A stretch of DNA of 64,000 nt, taken from the NCBI RefSeq assembly GCF_008831285.2, contig NC_045149.1, positions 15,960,578-16,024,577 of the forward strand, written 5' to 3'. Within the stretch, counting starts at the first letter, position 1. Each line of letters starts with the position of its first letter. The stretch is from Nymphaea colorata (taxonomy: Eukaryota; Streptophyta; Magnoliopsida; Nymphaeales; Nymphaeaceae). Positions 1-13,400 of this stretch are shown here, piece by piece. The notes beneath the pieces are model-generated. The model had not been told where the DNA came from and searched no databases. It saw nothing but the letters and a program-made list of their open reading frames with translations. A program made the position numbers and the translations under genes.

Positions 1-461
1 AATTGGACCGCTTGAACTTGAACTCCCGCTTCTTTTTCGTCACGTTTGGTCTGGTTAAGTACTTGGATAGTTGCCCGAACTCGAATTTCATCACTTGGTA
101 GTGAAGATGGGATTAGATTGTACTTACTCTATGCGGTTTTCACTCTCCAATTAACATAACTTCCAACCTAATTGCATCTGGTAACGTGCCCTCTCGGCCT
201 ACCGAAATTTGATCTTGTGGAAGCCTAGCGTTGAGGAATGCCAACTCTCTCCCTCCCCCTCCCTAAATTTTCAATTGTATCATAAAAAACAAAATCTACA
301 AGCTGTAATGCTGATAAGCTGGAAAATGCTGTTTCAAGAATGGGATTTAAGAACGCCAGCTCTTTCGCTTTGGCACCTTCGTTTAACCTTATTTCTTTTA
401 TGAACCTATTGTCCTTTTTGTTTGCCCTTTCATAATATTTGGGGCTTCGTTACCTTCCTTG

Positions 462-465
<4 letters not shown>

Positions 466-498
<33 letters not shown>
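466..498. repeat. (TC)n microsatellite
   Basis: About 16 uninterrupted TC units lie in a T-rich stretch. No gene structure could be tied to it. Confidence 0.95.
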
Positions 499-502
<4 letters not shown>

Positions 503-644
503 TCTCACATCCCATTTCATCAATTGTTAATTATCTAATTTGTAAAGATTGAAGGCCAAGGGTTGATGGCAGCAGTGCACAATAAGGTGCCATGTATGGA
601 TGGTTCTTGTTTAAATGATGCAGAACTGGTCAGGGTTATTTCTA

Positions 645-796
645 GCACAAGACTATGAAACCCAATTCTAGCTCAAGAGAGTAACATATCCTGTTGATCA
701 AATATGTACTTACTCTAAAGAAGCTCTGCAAGCACAATACTATGCAAGCTAATTCTAGCTCAAGGGAGTAACATATGTCCTGTTTGATCAAATAGG
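645..796. repeat. Diverged tandem repeat, two copies, period about 87 bp
   Basis: The block GCACAAGACTATG...GATCAAATA at about 645-702 recurs at about 732-796 with a few substitutions and small indels. The shared core includes AATTCTAGCTCAAG and AGTAACATAT. It is an old local duplication of unknown origin. Confidence 0.8.
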
Positions 797-2918
797 TAAG
801 GATACGCAAAAACATAGTTGATTGCTGAATAAGAGTATCTGTTAAAAACCTACCTCCTCTCAAAACCACCAGGTGCAAGACCATGTTGGTGCGAGGTGTA
901 GCCCATCATACACCAACTAGTATCCCTCGGAGGAAGGATCCGGAAAATGGAAGGGAATCCTGCTCTCCGACTACTGCAAATTCCTCTCCCCGCTCGCAGC
1001 AATGTGGTTAGAAGAATACGAAAGGCTTCTTGTTTCTCTTTTTGTGTTAACGGGTGGAGATTGCATGTGATTTCTTTGCGTTCCTCTGCTCTCTTGATTT
1101 CTCTGCTTCTCCCAGGATCGCTAATTCTCACAGGACAGTAATTAAGATCGCTTGGACATCCCCTAAACCTTGTCCGTCGTTAAATATTTGTCATGTGATT
1201 GTTCCTTTCGGTCCCTTCGGGATGGAAGCCGGTTTAGCTTGTATAAATGTATTCTATTTTTCCATGGGCAGTTTGCATCTTCCATGCTTCCATTTTCCTG
1301 CACGAGGAAAGGCAGATACTTTTCCCATTCATAAACATTTTCAGGGATTTTCAAAAAAAAAAAAAAGGACCTTTTGTAGCCAAACACGTTCGTAGATCCC
1401 CTGCACACTCTCAACATAATGAAATTCTTATGAAGGAGTTATGCGAGTTGATAGTCAATGTTTTGGCTTTTGTCGTTGTCATGCTGCTGACACTCCACAT
1501 GTTTGTTCCTCACTTCTACGCGCGCAACCCCTTGGTATCACCCTCCTCACATGATTAAATTGGATGGACGGACAGCATTGTTCAAGTCATACTGCTTGCG
1601 ATCAGCTTGACATTGGTTTATTTGTCAGCCAAATTCAAGCTTGAAAATTGCTCTGGATGGACGAAGTCCTACGCTACTTTGCTGTAAGCATCCTGCTGTC
1701 AAACTCTATTTTGAGCTATGGTCCGGCTGATCTTTTTGTCACATGCCTAAACATTTACTTCCTTTTCTTTTCGTGAAGCAAAGTTTTACCGCGTACTGTG
1801 TTAGCCCTTCTCAGTTAATGTTTTTCTCTGCCCCCGGAAGTAGTATAGTAGATGCTTTCGTTCTTCTGCGTTCTCATTTTTTTCTGCCTTTTCCCTTTTC
1901 TTGCGCTTGAACCATCATGTTTCTATTATCTGTCACTGTTTCACACTTAGGAACAAGGTTAATTTAGGCTTCTTCGTGAAACTGTTGGGACAGTGTTTTT
2001 CTTTCATAATTTCGGGTGTTCTGTAAATTTTTCTTTTTTTAAGATAGTAGTCCACCTCAACTGTTGCTACACCATGACATGCTAAACTTTTTTCTTATGA
2101 AGTATTAATTGTGTTTGCAAGTCTTTCACATGTCTCTGTTCCAAACTTGAGCTTCATCTGCTACATTTTCTTTATTACTTTTTTGTGTTTTCTCTATCTG
2201 TACCCATCACAGAATAGTTATTCCAGTTAACTTCATTGACGGGCTGGAAGATTCTTGCTTACTTGATTGCCATGGGATCTGGAATATCGGCTGGAGCTGA
2301 AGTCCAACCTTACCAGTTATCGCAAAGCAACTGCAAGTCGGTATGATTTTACTTGCTTGTGGAAAGAGGTTAAAGATGTTTTATCATTTCACGCACATGT
2401 TGTGCTAGAGAAATTATCTACTTAGGATTGTAAGTTGGAAGGGTTCTTATTCGCTGGTCGAAATTGCATATGCCTTGATGCCATGCGAGAGCAAGAAGTA
2501 AGGTAGATATTGGGTATGACAGAAAGATCGTCCTGGGATGCATTCATGAAGATCAGTTACTTTCTGCTAGTTGGAATCATTTTCCCTGGAAAGTACTGAG
2601 TTGGGCTGCCATTCTAAAACTGATTTCAACCAAGATGTATTATATCCACATGCCTTCAGCTACGTGTGCATACTGCATGGTCTGCAACAAGCCCAACCCC
2701 ATAATACTTGATTGTTCGTGTGCCTTCAGCTACGTGTTGTTGCACTTACTGTCTGCAGACATGCAGTGGCTAGATTGTTGTGATCTGCTTAGGAGCTAGC
2801 GTTGATGCTCAGACGTTTTCTTCAAGAGTGTGGGGTGGGGGTGGGGTGAGGGAGTGGCTTTCTGCAAAACAACTTGGTGAGGGGGACCTTGCTTTTGTGA
2901 TTCGTACATCAACATAAC

Positions 2919-3161
2919 GTGTTATTTGATATCCAAATCAAAAGTGACAGGGCTAAAGAGTGGTTCGATTCACTACAAAGGAACCAGCCTGCTGACCTCT
3001 CTCCCCCTCTCATTTTCATGGACACACACACACAAGAGATATTAGCTAAACCTCTTTCTTATGAGCAATTACTAGGATGGATGTACATGTTGATGAACTT
3101 TGTATATGCGACAATTAAGCAGATCCTACGTGGTCGGTTGATTTTACGGTGTGGAGTGTAG
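2919..3161 (+). pseudogene. Possible retroelement remnant (weak)
   Basis: An 80-codon frame contains H-T-Q-E-I-L-A-K-P-L-S-Y-E-Q-L. This loosely resembles the D-x-x-T-K-P-L-x-x-x-x-F stretch at the end of Copia-type polyproteins, where RNase H ends. The flanking frame is not convincing, there is no LTR or polypurine tract that I can identify, and the frame could be chance. Treat it as a hint only. Confidence 0.2.
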
Positions 3162-5999
3162 ATCTTGTTGAGGAAACATGTATTTTCTGTTTTATGCCAC
3201 TGCTGTTATCTGCTACCCTTGCATACGGAAAGATTTTCTTTCAGATGTATTCCAGTACTCTTTGCATGAGTCCAAATCACCTTATGGAGGGAGACTCATG
3301 AGTTTGTCTAGAATCAATTTCAGAATCGACTTGAGCTTGTACGCCTCTATGTACTGGAATATGATATCATATACTTGAGCGCATCGGAGGCCATACTGGA
3401 TCCAACAAGGACATGGTGGATTAGGTACTCAGCGCGGTTGGCTAGTGGCATAATGGGTTTCTTAATCCGAACCTGACTTTCTTGCACAAGCCAAGCAAAG
3501 GGCATGGTGCTCTCAGGCGGAATGGCTGTGCACTGATTAGAGCTGTCTTCAAATCACAATTTGCATACTCGTCGCGGAAACCAGTACCAGATCCTGGCGA
3601 CGGTTGCTCATGCAATTTGCACTTCAAACTCTCAAATTTGTAGGCTCTCCGAAAAAGGAAAACGGAAGCCGTTTCTTTGAGTTCTGGGCCGTGAAAATTG
3701 TGTCCTATTAATCAAAGGAAAATGTAAAAATAAAGCGCTGGAGTATAACAGCGCAAAATATGCACGATCGTAACATTTGTGCAAACCAGTCATGGGTATA
3801 CATGATTATTAAACAGGATGATAACCGGCACACAGGAGAAGGAACAAGAGGGAAAGACGGAAAAATGGGGGATGAAGGGGCCAGCTCTCCAAAACCGGTA
3901 TTGCCCTTCTCCCCTGCGAATTCGTTTCTGAATCTGAAGCTATGAAATTAGGTCAGGCTCCAAAAATTAATTGATAAGATGGATGAACTCTTCCAGCTCA
4001 GCCAAGCATATATTCTAAAGTGAAACGCAATTCCCTTACTTTTACTTTATGGCCGCCATCTGTTCCCTCTCAAATCGGTTCCTATTCGAGCACCCTACTA
4101 GGCGATTTCAAGAAGCTGGGTGGATCCCAGCATCATGCTCCTTCCTTGAGACGTTACTTGGCTTGTCAGTTGAGTTGGGGTTGCAGATACATGTTTCATT
4201 TGCAAACCCATTCTAAATGTAACACTAACGCCCCGCAGAGTAACTTGGGACTCGATGATCAGATAAAGCGCCGCTCGAAAACGCGTTTTTGTTAGAGCCT
4301 GCTCTGCTGCCCCAAGAGTTTACGACTGCGCATTGACAAGTGTGGTCGTCGTCTCGACTTTTTCCATTTGGATTTTTGGAGTCTTTTTATTGCTTTCTCC
4401 GGTCAAATTTAGTTTCGATCTTCCTTGTCCCGTCGTCGTCGTTTATGTCATTGTCTTGTAGGAACCCTTGGCCGCCTAGACCACGGGGGGTACGAGGATG
4501 TCCCGATTGGCTCAACATTCAGATCTGGACTTCGTAGCGGAACCGGAGCCAGAGTTGGCACCCGGCGCCGGTAGTAGTTGAGAGGTCACGCCTTCGTTGT
4601 TGGTGGGCATCCCAATATTAATTAATTAAGGAAAGGTACACTACTTTTTCTTTTCTTTTCATTTGAATGGTAGAACGCCAACTTCTACAAAAATTTGTTA
4701 GCCTTTTGTTTATACGTAACATTTTGCCGTCTGAGCGAAAGCAAAAGCGGATCTAGAGTATGTGAAAGTATTCTCCCGTACTCGAAAGGGAGATTTTTTG
4801 CTCTCCCGAAAGAATTATTTGTAATAAACCCATCACCGGCTGCCCCTTGAAGTGTAGCCGGGCGTCGGTGGCGAATCCACGGTTGCTGCTGGGAAAAGGT
4901 TCTGGACGCCACGACCTTTTCTTCCACGGCTCCGTGCAGGTAACTTGGTTGGTAGTTCTGTTCGACTAAATTACCATTCCTCCCGGAATTTTGGGATTCA
5001 GGCAACGAGAGGGAAGGGGGGATGTCATGTCACATGATTCCAACAACCGGCAGCAGGAATTGGGTGCAACCACTGCACGCATTGACCTTTTTTATTTTTT
5101 TTTTTTTTCTTTTGGCAGCTCAAAGAAAATGAAAATTTGCCAGGAGGGGCTCAAAATTTGTAGGAGCCTTGCTCTTCAAGCCCCTACTAATTAGCCGCCG
5201 ACATTTTAATTTATTCGTTCGACCTTCCAGTTGTTCTTTCGGACGGAAAAACTGAAAGTCTGGCCTTTTGTGTTTGAGAGCTTACCACCCGAAATTTCAG
5301 TTGGGACATGCTGAGATGTCATATCCTCCGAATTTTATTCGTTCGCTTGCTTCGTGTTTCGACTCCAACTGGATCAGATCATTGACGGACCCGCTCAATA
5401 ATAGTTTTAATTGCCTATGAAAATGTTTTTTCACAAGAGAAACAATTGAGCTTAAAACCAACAACTTTTGCCGTCGATTTGCAGAATCAAAGTCCATATT
5501 GACGCTTTTAATCTCCGGACTTGAATTTAATAAGGTCAAAGAAGAGCGGAGCATCGCCCACGACGATTCGGAAAAAAGAAAATAGATACAGCGGGATGCG
5601 CATTAAAAGAGACTGGAAGGAGGTGATAGAATAAGCGTCAACAGTTTCTCTCCTGTTTGCTTTTCTTGTTTTCTAGAATTCACCGCAATTTGACAAATTC
5701 ATCCTCCCCTTGTTGCCATTGACGGACATACCCAATACTTGTATGCAATGTTTACTAACCTTTCTATTTTCTTCATTTTTTTATTACTATTCCAAATGTT
5801 AAATTTAAAGTTGACAACATTTACATGGATGGATTTTATTTCAGGAAATAATTTGAAATGTTCACCAAGGAAGATTTGTTAACTACAGTTGATGCGGCCA
5901 CGAATTTGAGGATTACATAATGAGCTTGAGTGAGAAAATAAAGACTCGTTCCGTTTACTTTAAATCGAGGAAGGGCAAGGAGAGGAGAGTTGGAACGTC

Positions 6000-7450
6000 T
6001 CGCTGTCTCCCTCTCTCGGGACCTACGGCCCCAAAACTCTCCGGACACGATTGTAAGGGAAAAGAAAAATACCAACAGCGAAAGTAAATCTACCAAAAAA
6101 AGAAAAAGAAAAAGAGAAGACCCAAAACGAGGAGCGAGGAGAGAAGGGAAGGTAAAAGGCCTCAGATCTCTCTCTCTCACCCCCCGCCCCCCTCCCATCT
6201 CTCTCCCTCTCGTTGCTCTTGGGAGACTCCCCACAGGTACGAATTTCATTTCTCTCTGTGTTGGTTTATCTCGGTTTTGTTTCTGAATACGGATCTCCTT
6301 CTTTCTAACAACCATTTTGCTCTATCCCGATTGTTCGTTCTAATTCTAATTCGGTTTTCTTCTCCATTTTCGGTCGTCTTCATATTTTCCTTTTTGCGCC
6401 CATCCTTCCTTCTTTGGGGATTGTTCTACGGCTCATTTTCTTACAGTCAGCTGCCTTTTTGCATCGTAGTCTTTTTTCTTAACGCAATGGATGTTTCCAT
6501 ATCACGTGCAGAAGATCTTTGTTTTGGGTTCGTGACATGCTAATGGAAAGAGAATTTTCCCCAAGGCAGATGATTCGGTTTTCGGGTTGTTTGCAGATCT
6601 GTGCTTTTGTGTATTGCTTCCGCGTTTGCTTTTACGGGGATCTATTGTTTGGGGCTCCTCTAGGTCGTTGTCGTTCGATCTGAGGCGTTTGAGTTCTTTT
6701 TTGGTGATTATATCGCCGTAGGATCAGCATCGATCTGAATTGTGACAGAATTCTTCCTTCTTTTCCCTGCGATGTAAGCTGGATCCCTTTCGGTTCAAAA
6801 ATTGCTGTCAAATTTTGTTGCGCCTTTTGGCGATTGGAGCACTTCCTTTAGCGTTTTCGGGCATCAGACGGGTTCCTTGTCTATTCACAACGCCCTCACC
6901 ATCTTCGCAAGGAATTCTCGTTTTGTAATATGTATACATAGTTCATGTATCTGCGGGATTGAAATCGGCCAAAATTGATCAGCTTGGTTAAAGAATTGAG
7001 GTGGGGCTGTTCTATTCGTTCATGATATTATGATTCTGGAATCGTGGTATCATTCCTGATCTATATAGTCTAGTCGAGTCATGATGGTGTAATTTTGAAC
7101 TTAGCGTCTGTTTGATCCCCGCAGACCCATGGTTTTTACTCCCTTTTTCTTCTTTCTATCGGAAAATAGAATTGAATTAAGTTTTCCATGTCCCTCCTTA
7201 AGCATTCTTGGGAGGAGTTCGTCATGGTAACTTTCCCCATCTCTTATACTCTCAACTATGATTGCTTGTTATATTCTCAAATTTGTTTGTTTGTGTTCTC
7301 ATGTCTCAACTGTCTTAAGTCTTTTGACCATGCAATTCTGGTTTTCTGAATAGGTACCCTCTGTCTGCTGGTCCATTTGCTGATAGATAGCAGCTGATCT
7401 TTTAGGGGATTGCACTTCAACAGTACCACTACAGCGAATTTTCAGTGAAG
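6000..7450 (+). other. Epsin gene leader with probable 5'UTR intron
   Basis: Purine-rich then CT-rich sequence at 6000-6236 looks like a plant transcription start region and leader. A good donor, CCCACAG|GTACGA at 6236/6237, and an acceptor, TTTCTGAATAG|GTACCC at 7353/7354, suggest a 1.1-kb leader intron (6237-7353). It ends about 100 bases before the start codon at 7451. Introns in this position are common in plant housekeeping genes. The exact transcription start is not visible. Confidence 0.5.
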
Positions 7451-10400
7451 ATGAAAAAAGCCTTTGATCAAACTGTTAGAGACCTGTAAGTAGTTTCCTT
7501 TTTAATAGATTTTCTTGTTTAGGTACTGGGAAAATGAGCTAATTACATGTCAAAGACAAGGAAGCCTTACATTGTTTTTCTGTCTTTCAGCAAGAGAGAA
7601 GTCAACAAAAAGGTCTTGAAGGTCCCTGTAATCGAACAGAAAGTGCGTAATTAGTTTCATTCTTCGTCTACTTTGCTGTTTGTGTTTCTATTTCCTTCCC
7701 AATAATTTCATGTGGTATGGCATATGTTAATAATGGAATTCTTGGACATGACTTGCATTCAGCCTTGCACTGGCTACATATCAAGTGTTTTGCTATATGT
7801 CAGTGTGATGAATCCTTTAATATTTTCTGTTGCCATGATAGATTCTTGATGCAACCAGCAATGAACCTTGGGGTCCTCATGGATCGCATTTGGCAGATAT
7901 AGCACAGGCTACCAGGAACTTGTGAGTTTTGTACTATTGATATCAGGGTGTTCGATTGTTTGGTTGTCAAGCTTATTCTTTTTGGCACATTTCATCTTAC
8001 AGCCATGAGTATCAGATGATCATGTCTGTTCTCTGGAAGAGGGTGAATGACATAGGGAAGAATTGGAGGCACGTCTACAAGGTGTGAATGGTTTGAATTG
8101 GATCTTGCAATGGAGTCAATGGTTCAATATTTTACTATTTATTGAGTGGATATCATTTTTATGAGCTGCAGGCATTAACTGTTCTTGAATATCTGGTGGC
8201 ACATGGATCTGAACGAGTTATTGATGAGATTAAAGAGCATGCCTACCAAATATCGGTATTTGTGTATTTCACTGTTTACTAGCAATGACGATTCTCGATG
8301 GCTTTGTGATATTTTTGTAGCTTTTCCTATTGATCTCAAACAGCATTGTTTGCCTCTTGCAGACTTTGTCTGATTTTCAATATATTGATTCAAGTGGAAG
8401 AGACCAGGGAAGCAATGTAAGAAAAAAATCACAGAGTCTTGTTACACTTGTAAATGACAAAGAAAGAATACAAGAAGTTAGACAGAAGGCTTACGCTAAC
8501 CGGGACAAGTAAGTTGACAGTCCATACATGAACCAATTCTGTTAAAAGACAATGGAAGTTATTGAGTGATTTGGTAATTGTGGTTATTGTCATACTGTAG
8601 ATTCCGCACTGGTGGAATGCACAAATCAAGTTCTTATTCAGGTGCTGTAGGGGGTTATGGTGACCGCTATGATGATGATAGATATGAAGGCCAATATGGG
8701 AGTAGAGATGATGACCGAGGTGGATACGGGAAGGACAAAGATTGGAATTACAGGGATGAAGACCGTTATAGAAGAGGTGCTGATTCTTATTCTCGGGATG
8801 GAGATCCTTATGGCCGCACTGATGAACGCTACAACCGAGATGGCTACAGAGATTATGATTATAGAAGTAGGGGCAATGATGATAATCAGTTTGGCCCAAG
8901 AAATCAGAGTTTTGATGGTGAAAGGAACCGTCCTGGTGATGAGGATGATCGGTATTCTTCTAGGTATCTGTCCTTTTGTACTGGATCTGGTTTTGACATG
9001 CTTAATCGACAAGTTGGACAGTAGATGAGTTTAGGTTCCCCATAACTTTTGTCTGCCAGCAACTTTATTTTCATGCTCATTGAAGAAAATAGTGATTCAG
9101 ATTTCTTTTTCTTGATTTTGAATTTTAGATGCTGGTTGTTAAGTCTACTTTTTTTTTTTTTTTTACTTTGTCTAAACTCTAAAGAAACTAAGGTTCATCT
9201 CACTATCTTTGCCTTCTTTGTGCAGAAGTGGAGGAGGAAGGGGCGATGAGTATTATCAAGATGAAAGGTGATTTAGACTCTGAAGGACTTGAAACCTAAT
9301 CTCAGCATAGGTTCCATTTCATACTTTTTTTTTTTCCTTGTCTTTCCTTTTTTCCAGGCGACTGGAGCGTAAGCTTTCTTCACAGCATAGTGCACCACCG
9401 GCATATGAGGAAGCTGTTGCTGAAGCTGAAAGACACAACAATGAAGAGAGGTTTCTGTGAATTTCTATTACATCCTTTCTGGAAATTAAGAAGTTATCAT
9501 TTTTTTCATGGCCCTGATACATCTAGAAATTTATTTAACAGTATTCTGCTTGTGTATTTGTTTACCTAAAGTGATGGAGGAAGTGTAGGGGGCTCTGTGC
9601 ACAAAGCGTCCACTCAGCTTGGAAGTACGGATCAAAGTCAGGGCACTGCTGCTGCTCCTATAACTACTACTCCTGTGAGCAAGGAAGTCAGTGACTTTGA
9701 TGAGTTTGATCCTCGGGGCTCTGTAGCAGGTCAGGATAGTGTTTTGTTGGGTTTACTGAAATCAGGATTTTATGTTGTCATGATAATCTGCTTGTCCATG
9801 TTCCAGCTTTTGCTCGAAGCAGTCAAAAAGCTACTGACTGCAGTTTCCTCTTTGATCATGTTATTTTAGTGTTGTTTTGTGGTGAGGACTAAATCAACAT
9901 TTAGAAACTATACATCAGTGTTGCAAAATGACAACTAAGTTGTCATTTTGCTGAAAGGGTTGCTGAAACTAAATGAAGTAGCTTAAGGAATTCACTGTTG
10001 GTCTTCTTTGTAGATCAGCTGTGGTCCTGGGGACCACCATTTTTTTTCTTTATCTCCAGTTGCTTCTCCATGAGTTTGTGTATTTCTTCTTTTCACCTTT
10101 GCGTGAAGGCCTATCCACATCTTTATGTAACCTTGCTGTGTCTTCCAATCCATGATCTGGGGAACTTGCTATGTAATTTTGGGTCATTGATGGGGTAGGG
10201 TCGTCCATGTCCAAGCATCCGCCAATATATTTCAGTAAGAAAAGTTGAATGTCAATGTCACCTTATGCTGCTAAGTCCTACCATCCTCCTTATTTGTCTT
10301 CAGTACCATAGCTTCTTGTTGCATCTACTAGTCATGGTACCATCGTATCGTACGTTACGTATCGTACGATACATATTGTATCGTTTTGGATTTACGATAC

Positions 10401-13400
10401 GATGCACCACCTGTATCACAAACAGGTGGTTTATCATATGTGTATCGCATGTATCGTGTGATACACGGCCTGTATCATACGATACAGGGGGATACATGCC
10501 GTATCGCACGATACGGGTCTATTTTGAAAAATATGGGGTTAAAACCACTACTTTTCAAACCAATTTTTAAAACTTGCGTCCCTTTTCATTTCTAAACATA
10601 TCTATAGTTGAAGAAGGGAGAGATTGTGGCAATTTTCAAAAGGAATAATCAGTTTCACCATGAAATCGTCAATTTGAGGGCAAATTTTTGCATGGATGAT
10701 TGATTCTTGTTTAGATAAAGAGGGTTTATATCTTCTATGAAAGATGAAAATGAGATTGGGATGATAAAGATTACGAATGAAGTTGTTTTCATTTGTTATT
10801 TGCATTAACATTGTACAATTTTGTCTTGTGATGTGATGTATAGTGTACGTAAAACTTGGTTTTTGATGTGTTGTGGATCTTATGACTTATGAGTTATTAT
10901 GTAGATCATCTTATAAGTTATGTTTCTTGATGTCTTAGTTCATGTTGTGTTGTTATATGATATTATGACTACTTATTAATGTTTGTGAAGTAACTTCTTT
11001 GTACCTATAATGAGCCTGCCATTATTTATAACATGTTTTTTCATTAAAAAACATAATTTTTGTTTTTCTTGATTTATCTGATTTTCTCTATTTTTTTCTT
11101 TTTTTTTGAATTACAAAAATAAATTTACGATACACGTACGATACATTACGATACTTTACGATATGGCGTATCTATTGGCTTGACCAATACGGCTTACGAT
11201 ATACTTTTTACAACATTGCTTAGTACAACTATTATCTGGTTAGTTTAGGAGTACCCTATGTTTAAGCTTTTTCCTTTTAACAATTTGTAATGCCAAAGTA
11301 AGTAGCCTTAAACATGAGACACTTATGGACCTTTGTGAAAATTGAAAGTGTGTGGACTTTAGCATTACCATTTGCTTCTGTCTTGCTTGTAGCATATCTT
11401 AAAGTCATGTATATGCATGTCATGAAGCGTCATGGTTAGATTGATGACTTTTGTATAGCTTAATCTGATCCTATGGATTAGTGTAAAATTTAAGAAGAAA
11501 AGTCCTGAATTAAAAGTCAGTCAATAATCACGGAAATGGTGGCCCTGAAAGGCATGACCATGTAAAAAGGCTACAGCATGTGTCATTGACCTGAAATTGA
11601 ACTATGGAAATCAACTATTCCGTCTATGCTTGAGGTACTGCATTTGGCTAAAAGTCTGAGTGTGTTGCTTACGGATTCTTTTTTTCTATTTCTTATTTTC
11701 TAAGCATAAATAAAGAAGTTAATGAAATTTGCTGATTGTTCTAGTTTTTCATGGATGGCTCTCTCTCCTTTGTCATTAGGGAACATTTCAAGGGGTGTAA
11801 CTGGGTTGGGTATTGTGAAATCATTTCTTGGTGGCTTCGGTTGGTACACCGGCAATTTGGTTAAATGAATAAAGTGTTTGCATCTTGTTTTTTTGGTGGG
11901 AATGTTCCTTGATCACAGCATTCAAACCTTGGGTCCTCCACAGAGTGGTGTTTGTTATATCAATTCAAAATCTGCCTGTATCAGCCAATTATAATTATTT
12001 GAAGCTTTTGACTTATTTGTATTTTTGCTATTATTGGCACTAGTTAATTATTATTTTTCAACTAATTGAACCATATAAATCATTATTTTAATGTTTACTT
12101 CATTTTATATATTGTAATAAAAAAGTTTCTTCAAATACTTTACCATTGTTTTGATCTTTTAGAAATTCAAAATTTTAATTTCTGGTTCAATTCACTTCAC
12201 CTGATTCTTTGAATTATTTGAGAAGAGGTTCAATTCAAATTCAAAAACAAATTTGAACAACATTGACATTCTTGATTAGCTCAAATTCATAATTGACCAT
12301 TTTTGGAGCATCAGCATCTCACTCTCTCACTCACACACTTATAAATTCAAAATCTTAGTTTTGTAGCAAAATGAGATACACCTGAAATAAGTGTGAAGTG
12401 AACCACCTGCTTATGACCCTGTGTCAACATGATGCTGAATTTCGTCCCTCCTGAACTTACACAATTTCTGCGTTCCATTTACACCGCAGGACCTACTTCC
12501 ACTGCTGGTGCAGATAATGATCTTCTTGGTTCACTTATGGGTCCATCATCCCCATCTGCATTGGCGATTACACCAGTCCTTGCCTTAGCTACAACTTCTG
12601 GTGCTGATGCATTTGCAGATCCTGGTTTTGGGACAACTTTTGTGGCTATGCCACCTACAAACTCTACGCTGGGCCAGGTATGTTTGACTGCTGTTCTTTC
12701 TTTTGGGTGATTTTGTTTGTGACTGTAGGAAGTTGTAAGTAAATGAAAATCCCATTGTGAAAAATAAAACTGTAAAACCGCTGTTGCAAAAATATGACCT
12801 CAAAGGAAAATCCTTCCATTAAGAAGAAAATTTATACATTTAGACAGTAAACTCATTCCATTACCTTATAACTTATAAGACACTAGGTTCACCCTCAACC
12901 TGAATAGTTCTTTACTGTTTAGTAGAATAAACGTAGTCCCTAAGCATTCTGTCAACTCACAAGGCCGTGCAACTATTAGTTGAAGTTAGCATGAGTTATA
13001 GAAATATCAATTTATGAGAGCAAGTAAATCTCAAAGAATCACTAGTAGGTAGCTAAGATTTGTTTTTAAGCTTGTGGTGTCGATCTCACGTCTGTATAGC
13101 ATTCTATATAGTATGATAAAGTTCTCGTGTTACTCCTGTGATTGTTTCTGTTTTTTGGTTTGTGTATATTTAAGTTTTTAATATTCAGACTACCCTTCGA
13201 AGGGTAGCTCACACCTTGTTCATATTTTTAATCAAAGCGACACACTAGCCTTGTTTTTTATGATGTATTTTATTCACCTTTATTTTTCTGATTGGACTCT
13301 TCCTTTGTTAAGTTAATTGTTTACCACTACATATTCTTGACAGCCTAGTGAGGATCTGTTTGGCAATTCTCCTTTCAAGGCGATGCCTACTCAAGAACCA

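Larger units (their letters stand above)
1..5900. other. Spacer or unresolved left flank, no recognised gene
   Basis: I find no gene here that I can support. Open frames are short and unlike any family I know. A frame that is open from about 549 to 657 (starting I-E-G-Q-G-L-M-A-A-V) lies after an AG and could be the last exon of a gene entering from the left, but nothing confirms it. T-rich stretches and scattered AG/GT pairs make parts of 1500-2500 look like intron or 3' untranslated sequence. A TC microsatellite, a diverged tandem repeat and a possible retroelement scrap are listed separately. The stretch from 3.2 to 5.9 kb shows nothing identifiable. Confidence 0.5.
9730..12489 (+). other. 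Epsin intron 10, 2.76 kb, carrying a repeat element
   Basis: The donor GCAG|GTCAGG at 9729/9730 and the acceptor ACCGCAG|GACC at 12489/12490 join G-S-V-A to G-P-T-S in frame. This is by far the largest intron of the gene. The excess length is explained at least partly by the transposon-like block listed at about 9918-11218. Its remainder (11.2-12.4 kb) is AT-rich with no recognised content. Confidence 0.85.

Noticed and set aside
4685-5005. 106-codon minus-strand frame starting M-P-E-S-Q-N-S-G
   Set aside because: It is isolated, has no recognised domain, no neighbouring exons, and may be part of an old repeat. It is not supported as a gene.
5836-6315. 159-codon minus-strand frame
   Set aside because: It covers the purine/CT-rich leader of the epsin gene. 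Its composition (R/E/F runs) reflects simple sequence and no family is recognised.
8429-9012. Long minus-strand frames (up to 156 codons) rich in His/Ile
   Set aside because: These are mirror images of the D/Y/R-rich epsin exon 7 on the plus strand.
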